Below are positions 10,241-21,940 of a DNA stretch of 64,000 bases, one piece after another. The DNA is taken from contig JAGVRJ010000012.1 in the NCBI GenBank assembly GCA_019059635.1, forward strand, positions 62,001-126,000, written 5' to 3'. The translations under genes and the position numbers were made by a program. Below the pieces are notes generated by a model that made no database searches, had not been told where the DNA came from, and was given only the letters and a program-made list of their open reading frames with translations. Each line of letters opens with the position of its first letter. The stretch's first letter is position 1. The DNA comes from Proales similis. Lineage: Eukaryota; Rotifera; Eurotatoria; Ploima; Proalidae.

Positions 10241-12112
10241 GAACGGAGCGAAAACTTTTCTAAGCTCGGTGACTTTGGACAAAGTGAATGACAAAGAATC
10301 GGCAAAATATCACCAAATGACCACACTTGACCGAGAGAGACCAATAGAACCAGTCGATTTGTTAGCGATTGACAAGTCAGCCCTCAAGTCAATAAGCAAA
10401 GGATCCAAGTATGAAAAGGTCAGAAAAGCTTCCCTCGCAAGTTGCCTATCGTTCACTAAGCGGTTATTTCGGCAGCAATATTTGGAAAGGATTCAAGACG
10501 ACGACGACGGCCATTTGATTTACGTGCCTGGCGATGTTCTCAAGCGACGTTGTAAGTAAAACCGATCGATAATGTGGGCAAAATTTAACAAACAGTACTA
10601 ACCGTGATTTCAATTTGATTTTTAGACAAAGTGAAACGCACTCTTGGTGAAGGTACATTCGGAAAGGTCGTTGAGGCAAGAGATCTCACAGACGAATCAG
10701 GGTAGGCAACGATTAGAAAAGAAGAATTTCAGTTCGAGTTGGAACTTGTGAATGAAATAGGGACAGACGAAGACTGGCGCTCAAAATAATCAAAAACGTG
10801 GACAAGTATCGAGAAGCAGCCAAGCTGGAGATAAATGTGCTTAAAACGATAAAAGAGAAGGATCCCAACAGTGTGTAGTAAGTCACAGATTTGGATTTAA
10901 TAAGGTGCATTCGAACTTGATCTCTAAAATTTGAAATAATCAGCCTGTGCGCACAGATACTTGACTGGTTCAATCTGCAAGGTCACATTTGCATTGTATT
11001 TGACATGCTCGGTCAAAGCGTATTCGATTTTTTGGTAAACGAACGCTTCGACTTGAAGAATTTCTTTTGCGAAAATTGAGAGTTACCTTTCAGAGAGACA
11101 ACAACTACGTTCCGTACCCAATCGACCAAGTGCGCCATATTGTCTACCAGCTTTGCGTAGCAGTAAAATGTGAGTTCGAGTTCGACAGAATGAAGTAATC
11201 AAAGCTAATTCAGCGAGCTTTAGTTATGCACGAGAACGAATTGACCCATACCGATTTGAAGCCGGAAAATATTCTGTTCGTGGATTCAAACTACGACTTA
11301 ATCTTCAATTCGCGCAAGGTAATCTTTGTCCCCGTATTCTTAAATCTGCCTGATTTTCATGGCCAACCCAATCACAGAGAAGAGACGAGAGAGTAATCAA
11401 AAATACGGAGATAAAACTCATTGACTTCGGTTCGGCGACATTCGACTGGGAGCACCACTCGACGATTGTGTCCACCCGACACTACAGAGCGCCCGAAGTG
11501 ATCTTGGAGCTGGGCTGGGCGCAGCCATGCGACGTGTGGAGCATCGGCTGCATCCTGTTCGAGCTCTATCTGGGCTTCACGCTCTTCCAGGTAAGCGAAA
11601 TCCGTCGAACGAACGAGCGGCGAGTGTGACCCGGTTCGACCAGACACACGACAACACCGAGCACCTGGCCATGATGGAGCGCATCCTCGGGCCCATTCCG
11701 TACCGAATGGCCAAGCGCACTAGGTAAGTGGCCCGATCCAGAACGGAGGAGAGACTCGAACGAGCTGTTGACGAATGTGCAGGAAGACCAAGTACTTTTA
11801 CCGGGGCCGACTGGACTGGGACGAGAGGAGCTCTGCAGGGCGGTATGTGCGCGAGAACTGCAAGCCGCTGAGGGTAAGCGATTGAGACAGGCGCGGATGC
11901 GAGGCCGAGTTTCTTATTCGAGTGCGCAGAGGTACATGCTCAGCGACGAGGAAGAGCACCGGCAGCTGATGGATCTGATCGAGAAGATGCTGGAGTACGA
12001 GCCAGAGCGACGCATCGACTTGGCCCATGCACTGCAGCACGAATTCTTCCGGCCGTTGCCTTCAAATCTTCGACACCAGGACGACCCGATGCATCCGGCG
12101 TACGGAAGCTGA
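10241..12112 (+). CDS. LAMMER dual-specificity kinase, CLK/Doa family, copy B
   Basis: Second CLK/Doa-type kinase, inverted relative to copy A. The first visible exon (from about 10241; first internal ATG 10318) has no RS-rich tail but ends like copy A with DDDDGHLIY and GDVLKRRY. Then come [21 protein letters not shown] with the catalytic lysine, [39 protein letters not shown], and the LAMMER motif [12 protein letters not shown]. It ends in [10 protein letters not shown], unlike copy A. Kinase motifs are intact, so an active enzyme is expected. Introns fall at the same codons as in A. From 11417 to 12073 the DNA is nearly identical to copy A; before that the N-lobe differs (for example [11 protein letters not shown] against [11 protein letters not shown]). 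The true N-terminus may be the 8294 exon, joined through a 148-nt intron in matching phase. Confidence 0.9.
11417..12073 (+). repeat. Inverted repeat arm B (LAMMER kinase C-lobe, exons and introns)
   Basis: Partner of 4919-5575; equal length (657 bp), no gaps, three mismatches seen by eye. The arms are separated by about 5.8 kb. The identity covers four exons and three introns and ends in the last codons of the kinases. Confidence 0.92.
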
Positions 12113-13185
12113 ATGCTGAGTAAACATTCAACTATTCATTCATGTGCTCACCTCGCGAGACGAATGAGTGGCCCAAAAGCAAAAAGCAATCAACGAGAGA
12201 AAAAACAGCAATGAAAACAGCAACGGACACGACAAGAATCGTCACTTTAGGCGTTCGAGCGTTGAGATTGTTGACTCAAGTGCCAGTGTAAACAGAACAT
12301 TTTTTTGGTCGATTCGAATCGTTCGGACCTGAGGCATCGAAATGGCGACGATTGTAGCGACGGCACATTGCCATGACTGCTCACCGCCGTTCATTTCGAC
12401 GGCTTCTTTTCTTTTCGTTTTTTATTCTTATTTATTTTGTTTGCTGCGGCCGAGTGCGAATAAACGATCAGAAAGTTCATATATGCTTTTATACTTTTCG
12501 AGTTTCTCGTTCTCACAGCCCTGCTGCCCTCAGGCTTTTCATAGAACGGTTAAGTCGTTGACCGATAGGCCTACTAAATGTACTCAAGTCGGCCCTTGGG
12601 GCCTTATCTCGCTTTTATTCTGTGCCTTCGCACCGCCAACACATTCACAAATTACTCGGAGCATTGGCCTCAATTTTTTGTTCTTCTTGCTATTTCTATA
12701 GAAACATTATCAACACGTTTTATTGAACCAAATGAATTGGAAAGCCTTAAGGTTAGAAAATTAAGTGCATATTGTAAGCTGAGAGTCACTTGAACGAGAA
12801 GACCGCGCTCAAGTGTCGCATGTCCTCCGCTTTTCTTGAATTTATTTTTTTTTTTGTTAAGCCGCGCTCTCGAGAGTCACAGTCGAGGCAGCTTTTTTTC
12901 TGACGCCTTTTTATCTTCGCTGGCACATTCTGCTTGATTTAAATTAGCTGTGATTGAGAATCAAACCGACACGAATAGGCTTGTGTCGCAGTGTGTGGCG
13001 TCTAATCGCATTTCGATGCCTGCTTAGTCATCGATCATCAACTGCGTCGACTTGAAGCTTATTTCGGACATGAACAAACTAATCCGCGATTCCGCATCTA
13101 ATTTGCTTATTTCACCGGCTCGGCCTTCTTGCTTCCTCAAATCAATGAATAAAAGGGTCAATTCAAGTCGGCGCTTAGACGCGCG

Positions 13186-13200
13186 CACACACACACACAC
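13186..13200. repeat. (AC)n microsatellite
   Basis: Uninterrupted AC dinucleotides in noncoding DNA upstream of PLK4. Confidence 0.9.
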
Positions 13201-13340
13201 AAATACGACCTGACGCACGAGGCGTGCATGGAGGCTTTCGCACTCACACGCCTGCAAATCATGTTTCTTGTAATTTAAGTCTATTCAAACAGAATTCTCT
13301 GCTTTGCTCTAGGCCGCCAATTCAATTTACTCGGCTTGAC

Positions 13341-13378
13341 CATCATCACCGCCATCATCATCATCGTCGTCATCGTCA
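13341..13378. repeat. (ATC/GTC)n trinucleotide-rich tract
   Basis: Imperfect CATCATC and CGTCGTC triplets in noncoding DNA upstream of PLK4. Confidence 0.8.
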
Positions 13379-15036
13379 GAGCCGTTATAGTCATTTGTGA
13401 GTCGCTAAGCGCATTTTTCGACTTTATTTAGTCGGCGTGAGTGCGAGGCCATGTAGGATAATAATTGGCCTGCGAGGCAATAAAAGTGTGACGGTGACAA
13501 CAAGCGGCAACAACGAGCACGGCGGCGGGCCCAACGAGCTGGACGCTGGCTATCGCTAAAGAAAATAGGCCACATGTTTACACAGCTTCGCGACTCCGGT
13601 TCTATTTGGCTTCTTCGTCAGCTGCGCGCCGTGCAAACTATTCAGTGCTCACAGCGACCATTTCGATTCAATTTTTGTTGTTCTTGTTCATTTCGCTTAT
13701 TTGCCATTTTCGCTCTGATCGTCATCGTGATCGTCATTGCTGCTGCCCACTTGGCCCATTTTCGGCCCTTTTCTCTCTTTTTTATTAATCGAGTCCAATA
13801 AGTGGTGCACATTTGGCGAGCTTCGACCGGCTCCAAGTTTGACCGTCTGCCAGTCGACCCAGCCACTGTGCCCATCGAGTTAGACTGAATTGCAGTCTGA
13901 GCTTTCTTTATTAGCTGTGTGATCGTCACGGCAATTACAGTTTTCATTTGATTGTTGCAGCAATTCGACGCCAAGAGCACACAATTTTTCGCGTCCAAAT
14001 CAGCCACTCTGGTTGGGAAATTCGACGCTTTTTTAAAATCGCATGCTGCTCTGCGTTTATACGCACGTATGTTTCGCCGCAATCATCTTTTTGTCTTGGG
14101 TCGGATTCAAAAGGGTTTTTATTCAACATGTTTTGCGAACGACTGCTTATCAGAGGCAGTCGAATTCGTGATGATTAATCGCTTCAATCGCTTTAAATTG
14201 TTCGATACAATTCAAATTTAGATTAAGGACTGTTTTATCGGCCAACTACAGCGAGCATAGGCGTTTCGAATGTTAAGGCATTTGAATCGCGGTCCACTTT
14301 TGCGAACAGGTGCAGGCAGGTAAGGTGTCGATAAGAATAGCTAGCTAGTGCGAGAATGGGAGCGGTGCCAAGTTTAGAGCAATGGCCGTGCTGTTGATCA
14401 GTCGCCGGTTGCTCGACCTATCGATCGTGTTAACCGGTGCCATGTGCGGGTCAGCATGTGCATGTGGTCGTCATAGAAACATAAAAATTTGAGTCTAATG
14501 AGCTCTCGAACTCGTGTCCGTCAACGGTCACATCAGCATTATGCTAATTAGTCCCGAGCTAGGAAGTCATGGGCAACGGTGTGGAGTTCATGTGCTGGTC
14601 ATGCGAGACATGAACAACGCCAACGTACAGTGAGCGGCCATTAAGGTACCACGTTGCCCATGTTAACGTTCATTTCGATTTGTCTCTCATGCATCATATT
14701 CATGGCCAGAACTGTCTGACCTATCCGGCCAGCTAATTTCAGGGCCGTGTCATGCCAAGCTGTCTGTTGACTGTCTTGCCTAGATGTGCCTAGATGCATT
14801 CACTCCTGGCTACAAGCTCACTCTCAGACATCTGAGGCGTGTCCATAGCCCGCTCATGGACTTGAGATAAGGCATTGAACGCGATGACAAGTAAAGAGAC
14901 TATTGCGATCTTGTCGCGCACTAGACTCAATTTGCATGTGTGTTGTGCGCGCATATGCGCATGTGGTGTGGGAGCGAGTGTTCAGAATCGAATAATATCT
15001 AGCCAAGGTCTAACGCTCCTGTTCAATTCGCAGATA

Positions 15037-15057
15037 ATGATAAATGCCATCAAATGA
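15037..15057 (+). promoter_or_regulatory. Overlapping upstream ORF in the PLK4 leader
   Basis: ATG ATA AAT GCC ATC AAA TGA starts 7 nt before the PLK4 ATG (15044), in another frame, and ends 13 nt past it. If the leader is spliced at the acceptor ending at 15033, this would be the first AUG after the junction. An overlapping uORF of this kind would be expected to lower PLK4 translation. Confidence 0.5.
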
Positions 15058-17863
15058 GAGCATCAAAGATTACAATGTGTACGAGCAGCTTGGACAGGGC
15101 GGCTTCGCGCACGTCTACCGGGCGCAGTGCAAAGAAACGGCGCAAGAGGTGGCAATCAAGATGATCGACAAGAAGATGATGAAAGCGTCCAAAATGACTC
15201 AGAGAGTCGAGCATGAAGTCAAAATCCATTACCAACTCAAGCACCCGAGCATACTCGAACTCTATACTTTTTTCGAAGACAAGAACTACGTTTACCTCGT
15301 GCTCGAGCTGTGTCACAACGGCGAGATGCAGCGCTACATGCAACGACACAAGCGCCTAAACGAAGACGAGACCCGACATTACTTGCGACAAGTAGTCACT
15401 GGCATGATTTACCTCCACTCATACGGCATTTTACACCGCGATCTCACTCTATCCAACTTGCTGCTCACGAAAGAGATGAACGTCAAGATCGCAGACTTTG
15501 GTCTGGCCACCCAGCTCAACATTCCCGATGAGAAGCATTTCACCATGTGCGGCACGCCCAACTTCATATCGCCCGAGATCGCTTCTAGAAGCGCGCACGG
15601 CCTCGAGGCGGACGTTTGGTCACTTGGCTGCATGATGTTCACGTTTCTTACCGGTAAGCCGCCCTTCGACACTGAGGGCATCAGGAACACACTGAATCGG
15701 GTGGTCCATGCTGAATACGAGATGCCCACCTACGTCAGCAGCGAAGCGCAACATCTCATTAGCTGCCTGCTAAAGAAGAACCCCAAAGAACGAATTAGAC
15801 TTGACAAGGTCTTGGAGCATCCATTCATGACCAAGCATAACGTGCCCGAATATCCATTAACACCGGCCTCGATGGGAGTGAGTCCAGCCAGCGCTTCTGC
15901 CAACAGCAGCAAGCCGTTCTCTTTCAACGAGTCAATGGACAGTGGTCGAGGAACTATGAATCACGCCTCAACGCACCGACACGTGGCCGCCGTCGCCTGC
16001 GCCAATCTTGGCACTCTTCAATCAGGTCAGGAGCAGCACTTTGACACGCGGCCAGGCAGTGGACAAGGCAAATTCACCTCTCTGGGCTATTCTCAAGGTA
16101 CCCATTCGAGTGCGAAAAGTGCCCCACTCTCGACCTCTTCGTGTACGTCCCTGTCGTCGGCCTCGTCGCTTTCCTCATCGTGCAAGCAGCGGCAAGGCAG
16201 TGACAGTCTTGATTATGGCGCTCCGTCAGCGTTCAAAGATCCATCGTCAGAAGAAGGCAAGTGCCGACCCCTTCGTCATGAGCAGCTAATGCAGCAGCAG
16301 AGGCACCAGCAAACTCCCCCATCGCCGCCCGTCAAGCTAACGAATATGTGCGGCTTGGACAACTCGACAGAGCTGAGCTATCTCCGATCCCAACAAGAGC
16401 AGCTCAACTCCGCACAAGAAGAGAGCAAAGTCGAAGTTGTGAAGCGAAGTAAAAGTGCCCATGCCAGTGCCAAGTCAATTCAAGAATGCGTCTCACCTCT
16501 CAAGTGTGGCTCGACTATGCTACGTCCTACGAGACAAGTGTCCAAGAACGCCGTTCTCAACATTATGGAGCGAAACGAAGTTGTTCTCGAGCTGATCAAG
16601 AACAAAAAGGGCCAGCAGTTCATCATGGAGGTGATGCGGATTGAAGCCGAGACCGATTCCATCATGGTCTATCAGCCCAACAATGGAAAAGGATGTCCAA
16701 TGTGCGACCGGCCTCCGCCGCCTCCTCCGGCTCCTCTGTTGTCTCAGTATTCGTACGCCACGTTGCCACCGTCCTATTGGAAGAAGTACGATCTGGCCTG
16801 CAAGTTCGTCAACATGGTTCGTTCTCGCACCCCTAAAATCACGCTTCACACACTCGAGTCCAAGTGTATATTATACGACACTTCTCCCGACTTTGAGGTG
16901 TTCTTCTACGACAACACCAAATTTCACATCGGCAAACAGGGCACCGTCAAAATTACGCACTCGGATGGCACTTGTATCAGCCTCGATTCCAACTCACGCT
17001 CAACATGCTTGACGCCAGAGATGCAGTCCATGCTGGACAAAGCCCACAAATGGCACAAGTTTTGCTTGCAAGAGGAAATGATTAGAGAACAACGCCAGGA
17101 CATACTCAAAGAGATCATATCGTTCCCATTAACGATTGGCCGAAAGCCCCAGCTGGCGTCACTCAAGTCCTCGAGCCTGAGCGAATACAAAACGCCCAAG
17201 TCGGCGGCAATGAGCCGTGACAATTCAGTCGGTTCGGTGAGATCAGTTCGATCGGAGTTGCCTCCTCAAATCGGCCTGAGTCGAACTCAATCGAACCATT
17301 CGCTTAGCGGTAGAGAACATAGTAGCCGCGAGATGCTTACGCGAGAGTCGACCACTTCTTCCTCGTCCTGTTCGTCTGCGCCAATGCCCAACAGCGGCAG
17401 CCAGTTCGAATACGGGCAACCTGTGCCATACGACCCGCGTCCAGCCTACTCGCCTTCGGTGCTTCCCAGTCCACAGCATGTGGTGCCTCATCAGCCATCT
17501 CCTCATCTGGCGCCCCATCTTCATCACCATCAAGCAAAACCGCAACCATCGCAGCAACCTCACGCTTCGTTCGAGTACACGGCGAATCGGTATCAAACGA
17601 GCTCGCCCGCGCTCACATCTAATCTCCAGTATCAATACCAAACGAGCGCCCATCTCTATTCGCAGCAAGCGTCGATCAACATGCAGGGCCTGCACAGTTT
17701 CCAGCAATCGAGCGATTACAAACTAGGCCGACCGGTGATGGCAACATCACCGAGCGCTCTAGCAAATGCCATGAGCCCGCTTAGCCTTCTTCCAAACGCC
17801 GGCCCTGCTGAAAAGGTTCCTGTGAGTTTGCCTCAGCGAGATTACAATTATTTCAATCAGTAG
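15044..17863 (+). CDS. PLK4: Polo-like kinase 4 (SAK), centriole duplication kinase
   Basis: Ser/Thr kinase that starts centriole duplication. A single 939-residue exon. The kinase domain (about residues 10-270) has [12 protein letters not shown], the lysine in VAIKMIDKK, the PLK4-typical catalytic loop [19 protein letters not shown] and [17 protein letters not shown] motif at residues 299-304 matches the DSGxxT phosphodegron read by SCF-Slimb/beta-TrCP, expected in PLK4 just after the kinase domain. The central cryptic polo-box pair (about residues 490-715) is clear: [53 protein letters not shown] and the closing FPLTIGRKP. After it come about 220 low-complexity residues rich in Ser, Pro, Gln and His, with no visible third polo box. 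No introns in the coding part. Possible poly(A) signals lie near 18616. Confidence 0.95.
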   Translation: MPSNESIKDYNVYEQLGQGGFAHVYRAQCKETAQEVAIKMIDKKMMKASKMTQRVEHEVKIHYQLKHPSILELYTFFEDKNYVYLVLELCHNGEMQRYMQRHKRLNEDETRHYLRQVVTGMIYLHSYGILHRDLTLSNLLLTKEMNVKIADFGLATQLNIPDEKHFTMCGTPNFISPEIASRSAHGLEADVWSLGCMMFTFLTGKPPFDTEGIRNTLNRVVHAEYEMPTYVSSEAQHLISCLLKKNPKERIRLDKVLEHPFMTKHNVPEYPLTPASMGVSPASASANSSKPFSFNESMDSGRGTMNHASTHRHVAAVACANLGTLQSGQEQHFDTRPGSGQGKFTSLGYSQGTHSSAKSAPLSTSSCTSLSSASSLSSSCKQRQGSDSLDYGAPSAFKDPSSEEGKCRPLRHEQLMQQQRHQQTPPSPPVKLTNMCGLDNSTELSYLRSQQEQLNSAQEESKVEVVKRSKSAHASAKSIQECVSPLKCGSTMLRPTRQVSKNAVLNIMERNEVVLELIKNKKGQQFIMEVMRIEAETDSIMVYQPNNGKGCPMCDRPPPPPPAPLLSQYSYATLPPSYWKKYDLACKFVNMVRSRTPKITLHTLESKCILYDTSPDFEVFFYDNTKFHIGKQGTVKITHSDGTCISLDSNSRSTCLTPEMQSMLDKAHKWHKFCLQEEMIREQRQDILKEIISFPLTIGRKPQLASLKSSSLSEYKTPKSAAMSRDNSVGSVRSVRSELPPQIGLSRTQSNHSLSGREHSSREMLTRESTTSSSSCSSAPMPNSGSQFEYGQPVPYDPRPAYSPSVLPSPQHVVPHQPSPHLAPHLHHHQAKPQPSQQPHASFEYTANRYQTSSPALTSNLQYQYQTSAHLYSQQASINMQGLHSFQQSSDYKLGRPVMATSPSALANAMSPLSLLPNAGPAEKVPVSLPQRDYNYFNQ

Positions 17864-19547
17864 ACATAGCAATCAGCAATAATAGCAAATTTTGACACTA
17901 CCCTTCTCGGTGGCCCAACACAACCCATCCAGCCGCCGAGGAGATGATCTACTCAACTCCCAGCGCTCTCATCTGATCACCCGAACACCTGTCCGTTCGA
18001 GTGGCCAAAGCTTTTGATGTCATTTTGCAATATTGTGAACATCGCCATAAGCAGCAGCATCATCATTTTCTTGTCGATCTATCTCATTATCTTTGTTTTC
18101 GATCATCTTTGTTTATCGGACGCATTATTCTTCTTTTTATCGCAATGTGTGCGTTGAGCCAGAACGCTCGATGCAAGTAATTGTCTAAAGACTTTGTTGG
18201 CTTTAAATGAAAAAGAAGCAGAAAACAGACTGCGCGGATGATTTAGGCTCCTTGTTGCCTATTTCGCCTAATTCTGTTTTCCTCTGCTTAGCTTCATCAC
18301 ATTCATCTCGTTTGATAGTTTATGATCACAATTGTGAATCCAGCCAAAAGCCATTGATTTGAAAAACAAACAAATTGAAAATTGGATCAGCAATTTGAAC
18401 AACTCCCTTTCACTGTGGCTTCTTTCTTTTTCATTCTTGCCCTCATTGGTTACACTGATTTTACATTCATTCTTGGATACACTTATGTTCATTTGTTAAA
18501 ACAAATTCTCAGACTTTATCTAATTCTTTCATTTCTTTTGTCTCTTCTTCTTTCAAGCATTCAAGACACTCAAAATTGATTTATTTATTGAATCGCAAAA
18601 ACAAGATTTGATTGAATAAAATAAACAAAAACTACTAGAAATTTAGACTGGTTACCAGGTTGAATCAAGTCGACTGCATGAATTGTTCGCTGCATGGGAA
18701 TAAATCTAGACGCCTCTAATGGAAGCTTCCACCGATCTATTCCCTCAAATCCAAGTGAAAAATCAACAAACCAAGTACTAAAGTGTTTACTAAAGATTTT
18801 TATTAAGAAATAAGCAGAAATCATTTTTCTCTTTTTTGTAAAGAGTTTGTGCCGAGCGTTCGTATTTGCCATTTTCGCGCTATATTTTTGTTGCATGTTG
18901 ATGTTAAATGACGAAATTTACATTGCACGTTGAACCTACTCAATGTGAGGACAGGGAAGGGTCAGGAATTAGCAAAGTAAAAAAAAAGAGAAGGAAGAAG
19001 AGAAAGGCAACGAAATTCGACCGAGATTTGTGTGGCTTTGAGTAAAATGCACATTAGTTGGCTATTGCCAGTTTAGAACTGAATCTGACGAGTCTAATGA
19101 GAGGCATTTACCACTTTGAGCTCACACCTCTGAATTGTTTAATGCAGCTTTAGACCGCATGAGTCTTTGTTTAATGGCAGGTAATTGTTGGTTAAATGCT
19201 CTGCTCTAACTTGATTGGCCATTGATCTCCGTTGATTCTAGTTGTAAACGAGTGATGAAATAATTCGCAATTTTGGCTCTTTCTAAAATTCAAAATTCGC
19301 TGCGTACTCCTCTCACTAGTGCTGAAAATGCGCCCTCTTGTCTGTTGTTGGTTTGGCTGAGTTGTCGATGTGGTCGTTTGCTTTTTGATCGTCGAATCGT
19401 ATTTAAATCATAGAAAATAGAGGCGTAGAAAATGAAAAGGAGCAGAGATAAAGAGAGAGAGAGAAAGGGAGATTTGAAAAGAAAAAAACTGAATCGAGAT
19501 ATTGAAAAGCGTTGAGTTGAGGTAATGCACTCGATGCAATTGTTTAA
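17864..19547. other. Convergent 3' region between PLK4 and PLK1
   Basis: Noncoding. Two overlapping AATAAA hexamers at about 18616-18625 fit a PLK4 3' end with a UTR of about 750 nt. The rest is AT-rich with a purine-rich run at about 18977-19010 and GA repeats near 19452. Nothing else recognised. Confidence 0.55.
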
Positions 19548-21940
19548 TTATGAAGTTGACCTGTGACGATTGCCCATTTTTGATTGCATGATTCTCTCGG
19601 TGATTGTCTTGGCATACTTGAGTCGAGTGAATACTTCTTTGGTGCAGCCATATCGTTCGATAAGAGAGAATTTGAACGTTCGATAATCGCGCTTCTCATC
19701 AATATAAGTCACGGCTCCCATGAGCGGACAGACAATTATCTTTGTATGGTCGTGAAAGAAGTTTATCTGTTTACGTTTAAATAAGAACAGTTCGAGCCTG
19801 CGAAAGCAAATTATGTGCAAACCTGAAGAGTTCCATTTGATAGATGAAGAATGATGGCGTTGCGTGTTCTTAGCCAAGTACGAAGGAAGGGCAGTCGAGA
19901 CATTTCATCGCCGGGTCGAGGAGCGATCGTAGCTCCGGCCTTTAGCGTCGAGTTGCTTTTAGTTGATTTAGCCTTAAAATCTTAAGTTCGACTGAATTAC
20001 CTTAAGCAAATGCTGGCTCATGTAATCGCGGAAATATTTGAGCAGAGTGACCTTCTTCTGAAGCCAGTCCGGGTACGATTGAAGTGTGTACAAGTACTCG
20101 TTGCCGTCTCGTTCGATATACTGAAGATTCCTATTAAAGAGCGATATTGAAGAAAAACTTTGAAATTGCTTCGGCGAAAGAAGCTTTAATTACTCGCCGC
20201 TGGAGCACAGTATAAGCCGTGTCGAGTCGTTGAAGAGGACACCCACACTCTCGTCACAGAGCTGGTAGCCCAAACCGTATTTGTCCGAGTAGTCGACCCA
20301 TTTGCTGATCCAGAGCATAGGCACGCAAGCCGGATCTTCGGCGTCGTCAGGTCGGATTGGTTCGATTTCGGTCGGCTTGGCGGTGATAACCTGGGACAAC
20401 TGATTGTACAACTCTGAAATGTAATAGTCATCCGGCGGCTCTTCGTATTTCTCGCCGTCGTTTCGAAGCGCTCCAGAGGCTCCGTTAGTTTGTTGCTGCT
20501 GTCCAGCCGGAGCGGATGCGACCGGACGACTGAGACCATCATTGGAGGCACCACTTATCGGCTTGACGTCTGCAAAGAACCAAAAGCTCATTTAGAAGCC
20601 AGAAATGTCAGAGAGGGGCTGAGTGAATATAAAAGCTATGCAACTAATGGCGCCAGTATGAATGAATGCTTTCAGGGTGCAAACACCGCATCCAGGGGCA
20701 GTGACAAATGGAATTGGTGAAACTAGGCAAAAATGGGTACCGTTGATTTCTAAAAGAGGCTTACGAAGAGAGGCTGTCACGCTACTCAACGCGCCCGTCG
20801 AGTTGGAGCTGGTGCCTATGGTAATAACTCGCGCGTTAGATTCACGCGCTTCTTGGCATAGTTAGAACCTAGACACTCACCGCACGGCTGGTTTGGAACG
20901 ATAATTGAAGTGCTCATGTCGCGATCAAAGCGAGGCGGCATCGAAAGGCAACTGGTCGGCAATCGCGGCGGCAAATAGCCTTTTGGTTTAAAATTTAAAA
21001 TTCGGTCCAGCTCGCAAATCGAATTTAGTCGCAATTTTACCCGAATAGAAGAACTCGTCTTGGAGAATCTGGCCCATTGTTGGTCGTTGCGTGGGGTCAG
21101 CTTGTAAGAGTTGGTTAATAAGGTTCTTTGCTTGCACGCTGACTTTGTTCGGCGGAATCGTGTATTCGTTTCGTTTGATTTTCGCGTAAGTATCCTTGAG
21201 GCAGCTGGTTTCGAACGGCGGCTTGCCAATTAGCAGCGTGTACAGGATGCAGCCGAGCGACCAGACGTCTACTTCAAACGAATGGCCCTTTTTGTTCAAC
21301 ACCTCGGGCGCAATGTAATTGGGCGTGCCGCACAGCGTCTTTTTTCTCTCGCCCTCAAAGTCGACCCGAGTCGCCAGACCGAAGTCTCCGATCTTAAGCT
21401 CCATGTCGTCGTTCAGGAACAAATTGCCGAGCTTAAGATCTCGATGAATAATCTTGTTGTCGTGCAAGTATTGACAGGCAAGGACTATTTGGCGCATGAA
21501 GTAGCGAGTCTCCGGCTCGGTGATGGCCTTACGTCGCTTGTGCATCTCCATCAATGATCGACGCCGACAGAGCTCGAGCACAATATAGACGTTGTGATCG
21601 TCCTCGAAGAAGGAATAAAACTCGACTATGTGCTTGTGATGGACAGCACGGTGCAAGGCGATCTCTTGAGTCATCTGCCAAGAATGCATTAGGCGAGCGG
21701 CCAATACGCCAGTCGAATGGGTATTACCTTTTCTTTTTGATGCTGCTTGGTCAGAAGCTGCTTGGAGACTATTTTGCCGGCAAACACTTCCTTGGTGGTC
21801 ATGTCTGTGAGCTCATAGCATCGAGCGAAGCCGCCTTTGCCCAGGAACTTTCCCTTCATGTAGCGGGTGTTGGTGCTCGGATCGATCATTATGTCCGGAA
21901 TAGGAATGTCCTCCTTTCGACTGCCCTGCGACGACGTCAT
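19548..21940 (-). CDS. PLK1: Polo-like kinase 1 (Polo)
   Basis: Mitotic Ser/Thr kinase. Eight coding exons with short introns, ATG at 21940, stop at 19550-19548. Exon 1: [15 protein letters not shown] (glycine loop with the Polo-type Cys) and the lysine in VFAGKIV. Exon 2 (from 21674): [44 protein letters not shown], the T-loop [16 protein letters not shown], and the rest of the C-lobe. Two small linker exons follow (about 20980-20880 and 20820-20763). Exon 5 holds polo box 1, beginning [20 protein letters not shown] with the phosphopeptide-binding Trp. Exons 6-8 finish both polo boxes, including [16 protein letters not shown], whose His and Lys correspond to the phosphate-gripping pair of human PLK1. 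Ends [15 protein letters not shown] plus a few residues. All functional residues look intact. It lies tail to tail with PLK4. Confidence 0.96.

Larger units (their letters stand above)
12113..15043. other. Long noncoding region upstream of PLK4
   Basis: No convincing coding exon on either strand. It includes an (AC)n tract at 13186-13200, an (ATC/GTC)-rich tract at about 13341-13378, and a short doubled TGCCTAGATG near 14782. A splice acceptor TTCGCAG just before 15034 suggests a 5'UTR intron of PLK4 within this interval. Confidence 0.55.

Noticed and set aside
11980-12110. Idea that the inverted repeat is a transposon with terminal inverted repeats
   Set aside because: The arms are coding exons plus introns of the same kinase, not transposon ends; no transposase lies between them and no target-site duplication is visible.
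12342-12793. Overlapping plus-strand open frames downstream of LAMMER kinase B
   Set aside because: Low-complexity Phe/Ser/Leu translation of T-rich noncoding DNA.
13642-14082. 146-residue minus-strand open frame upstream of PLK4
   Set aside because: No motif, overlaps other equally featureless frames, and lies in microsatellite-bearing noncoding DNA.
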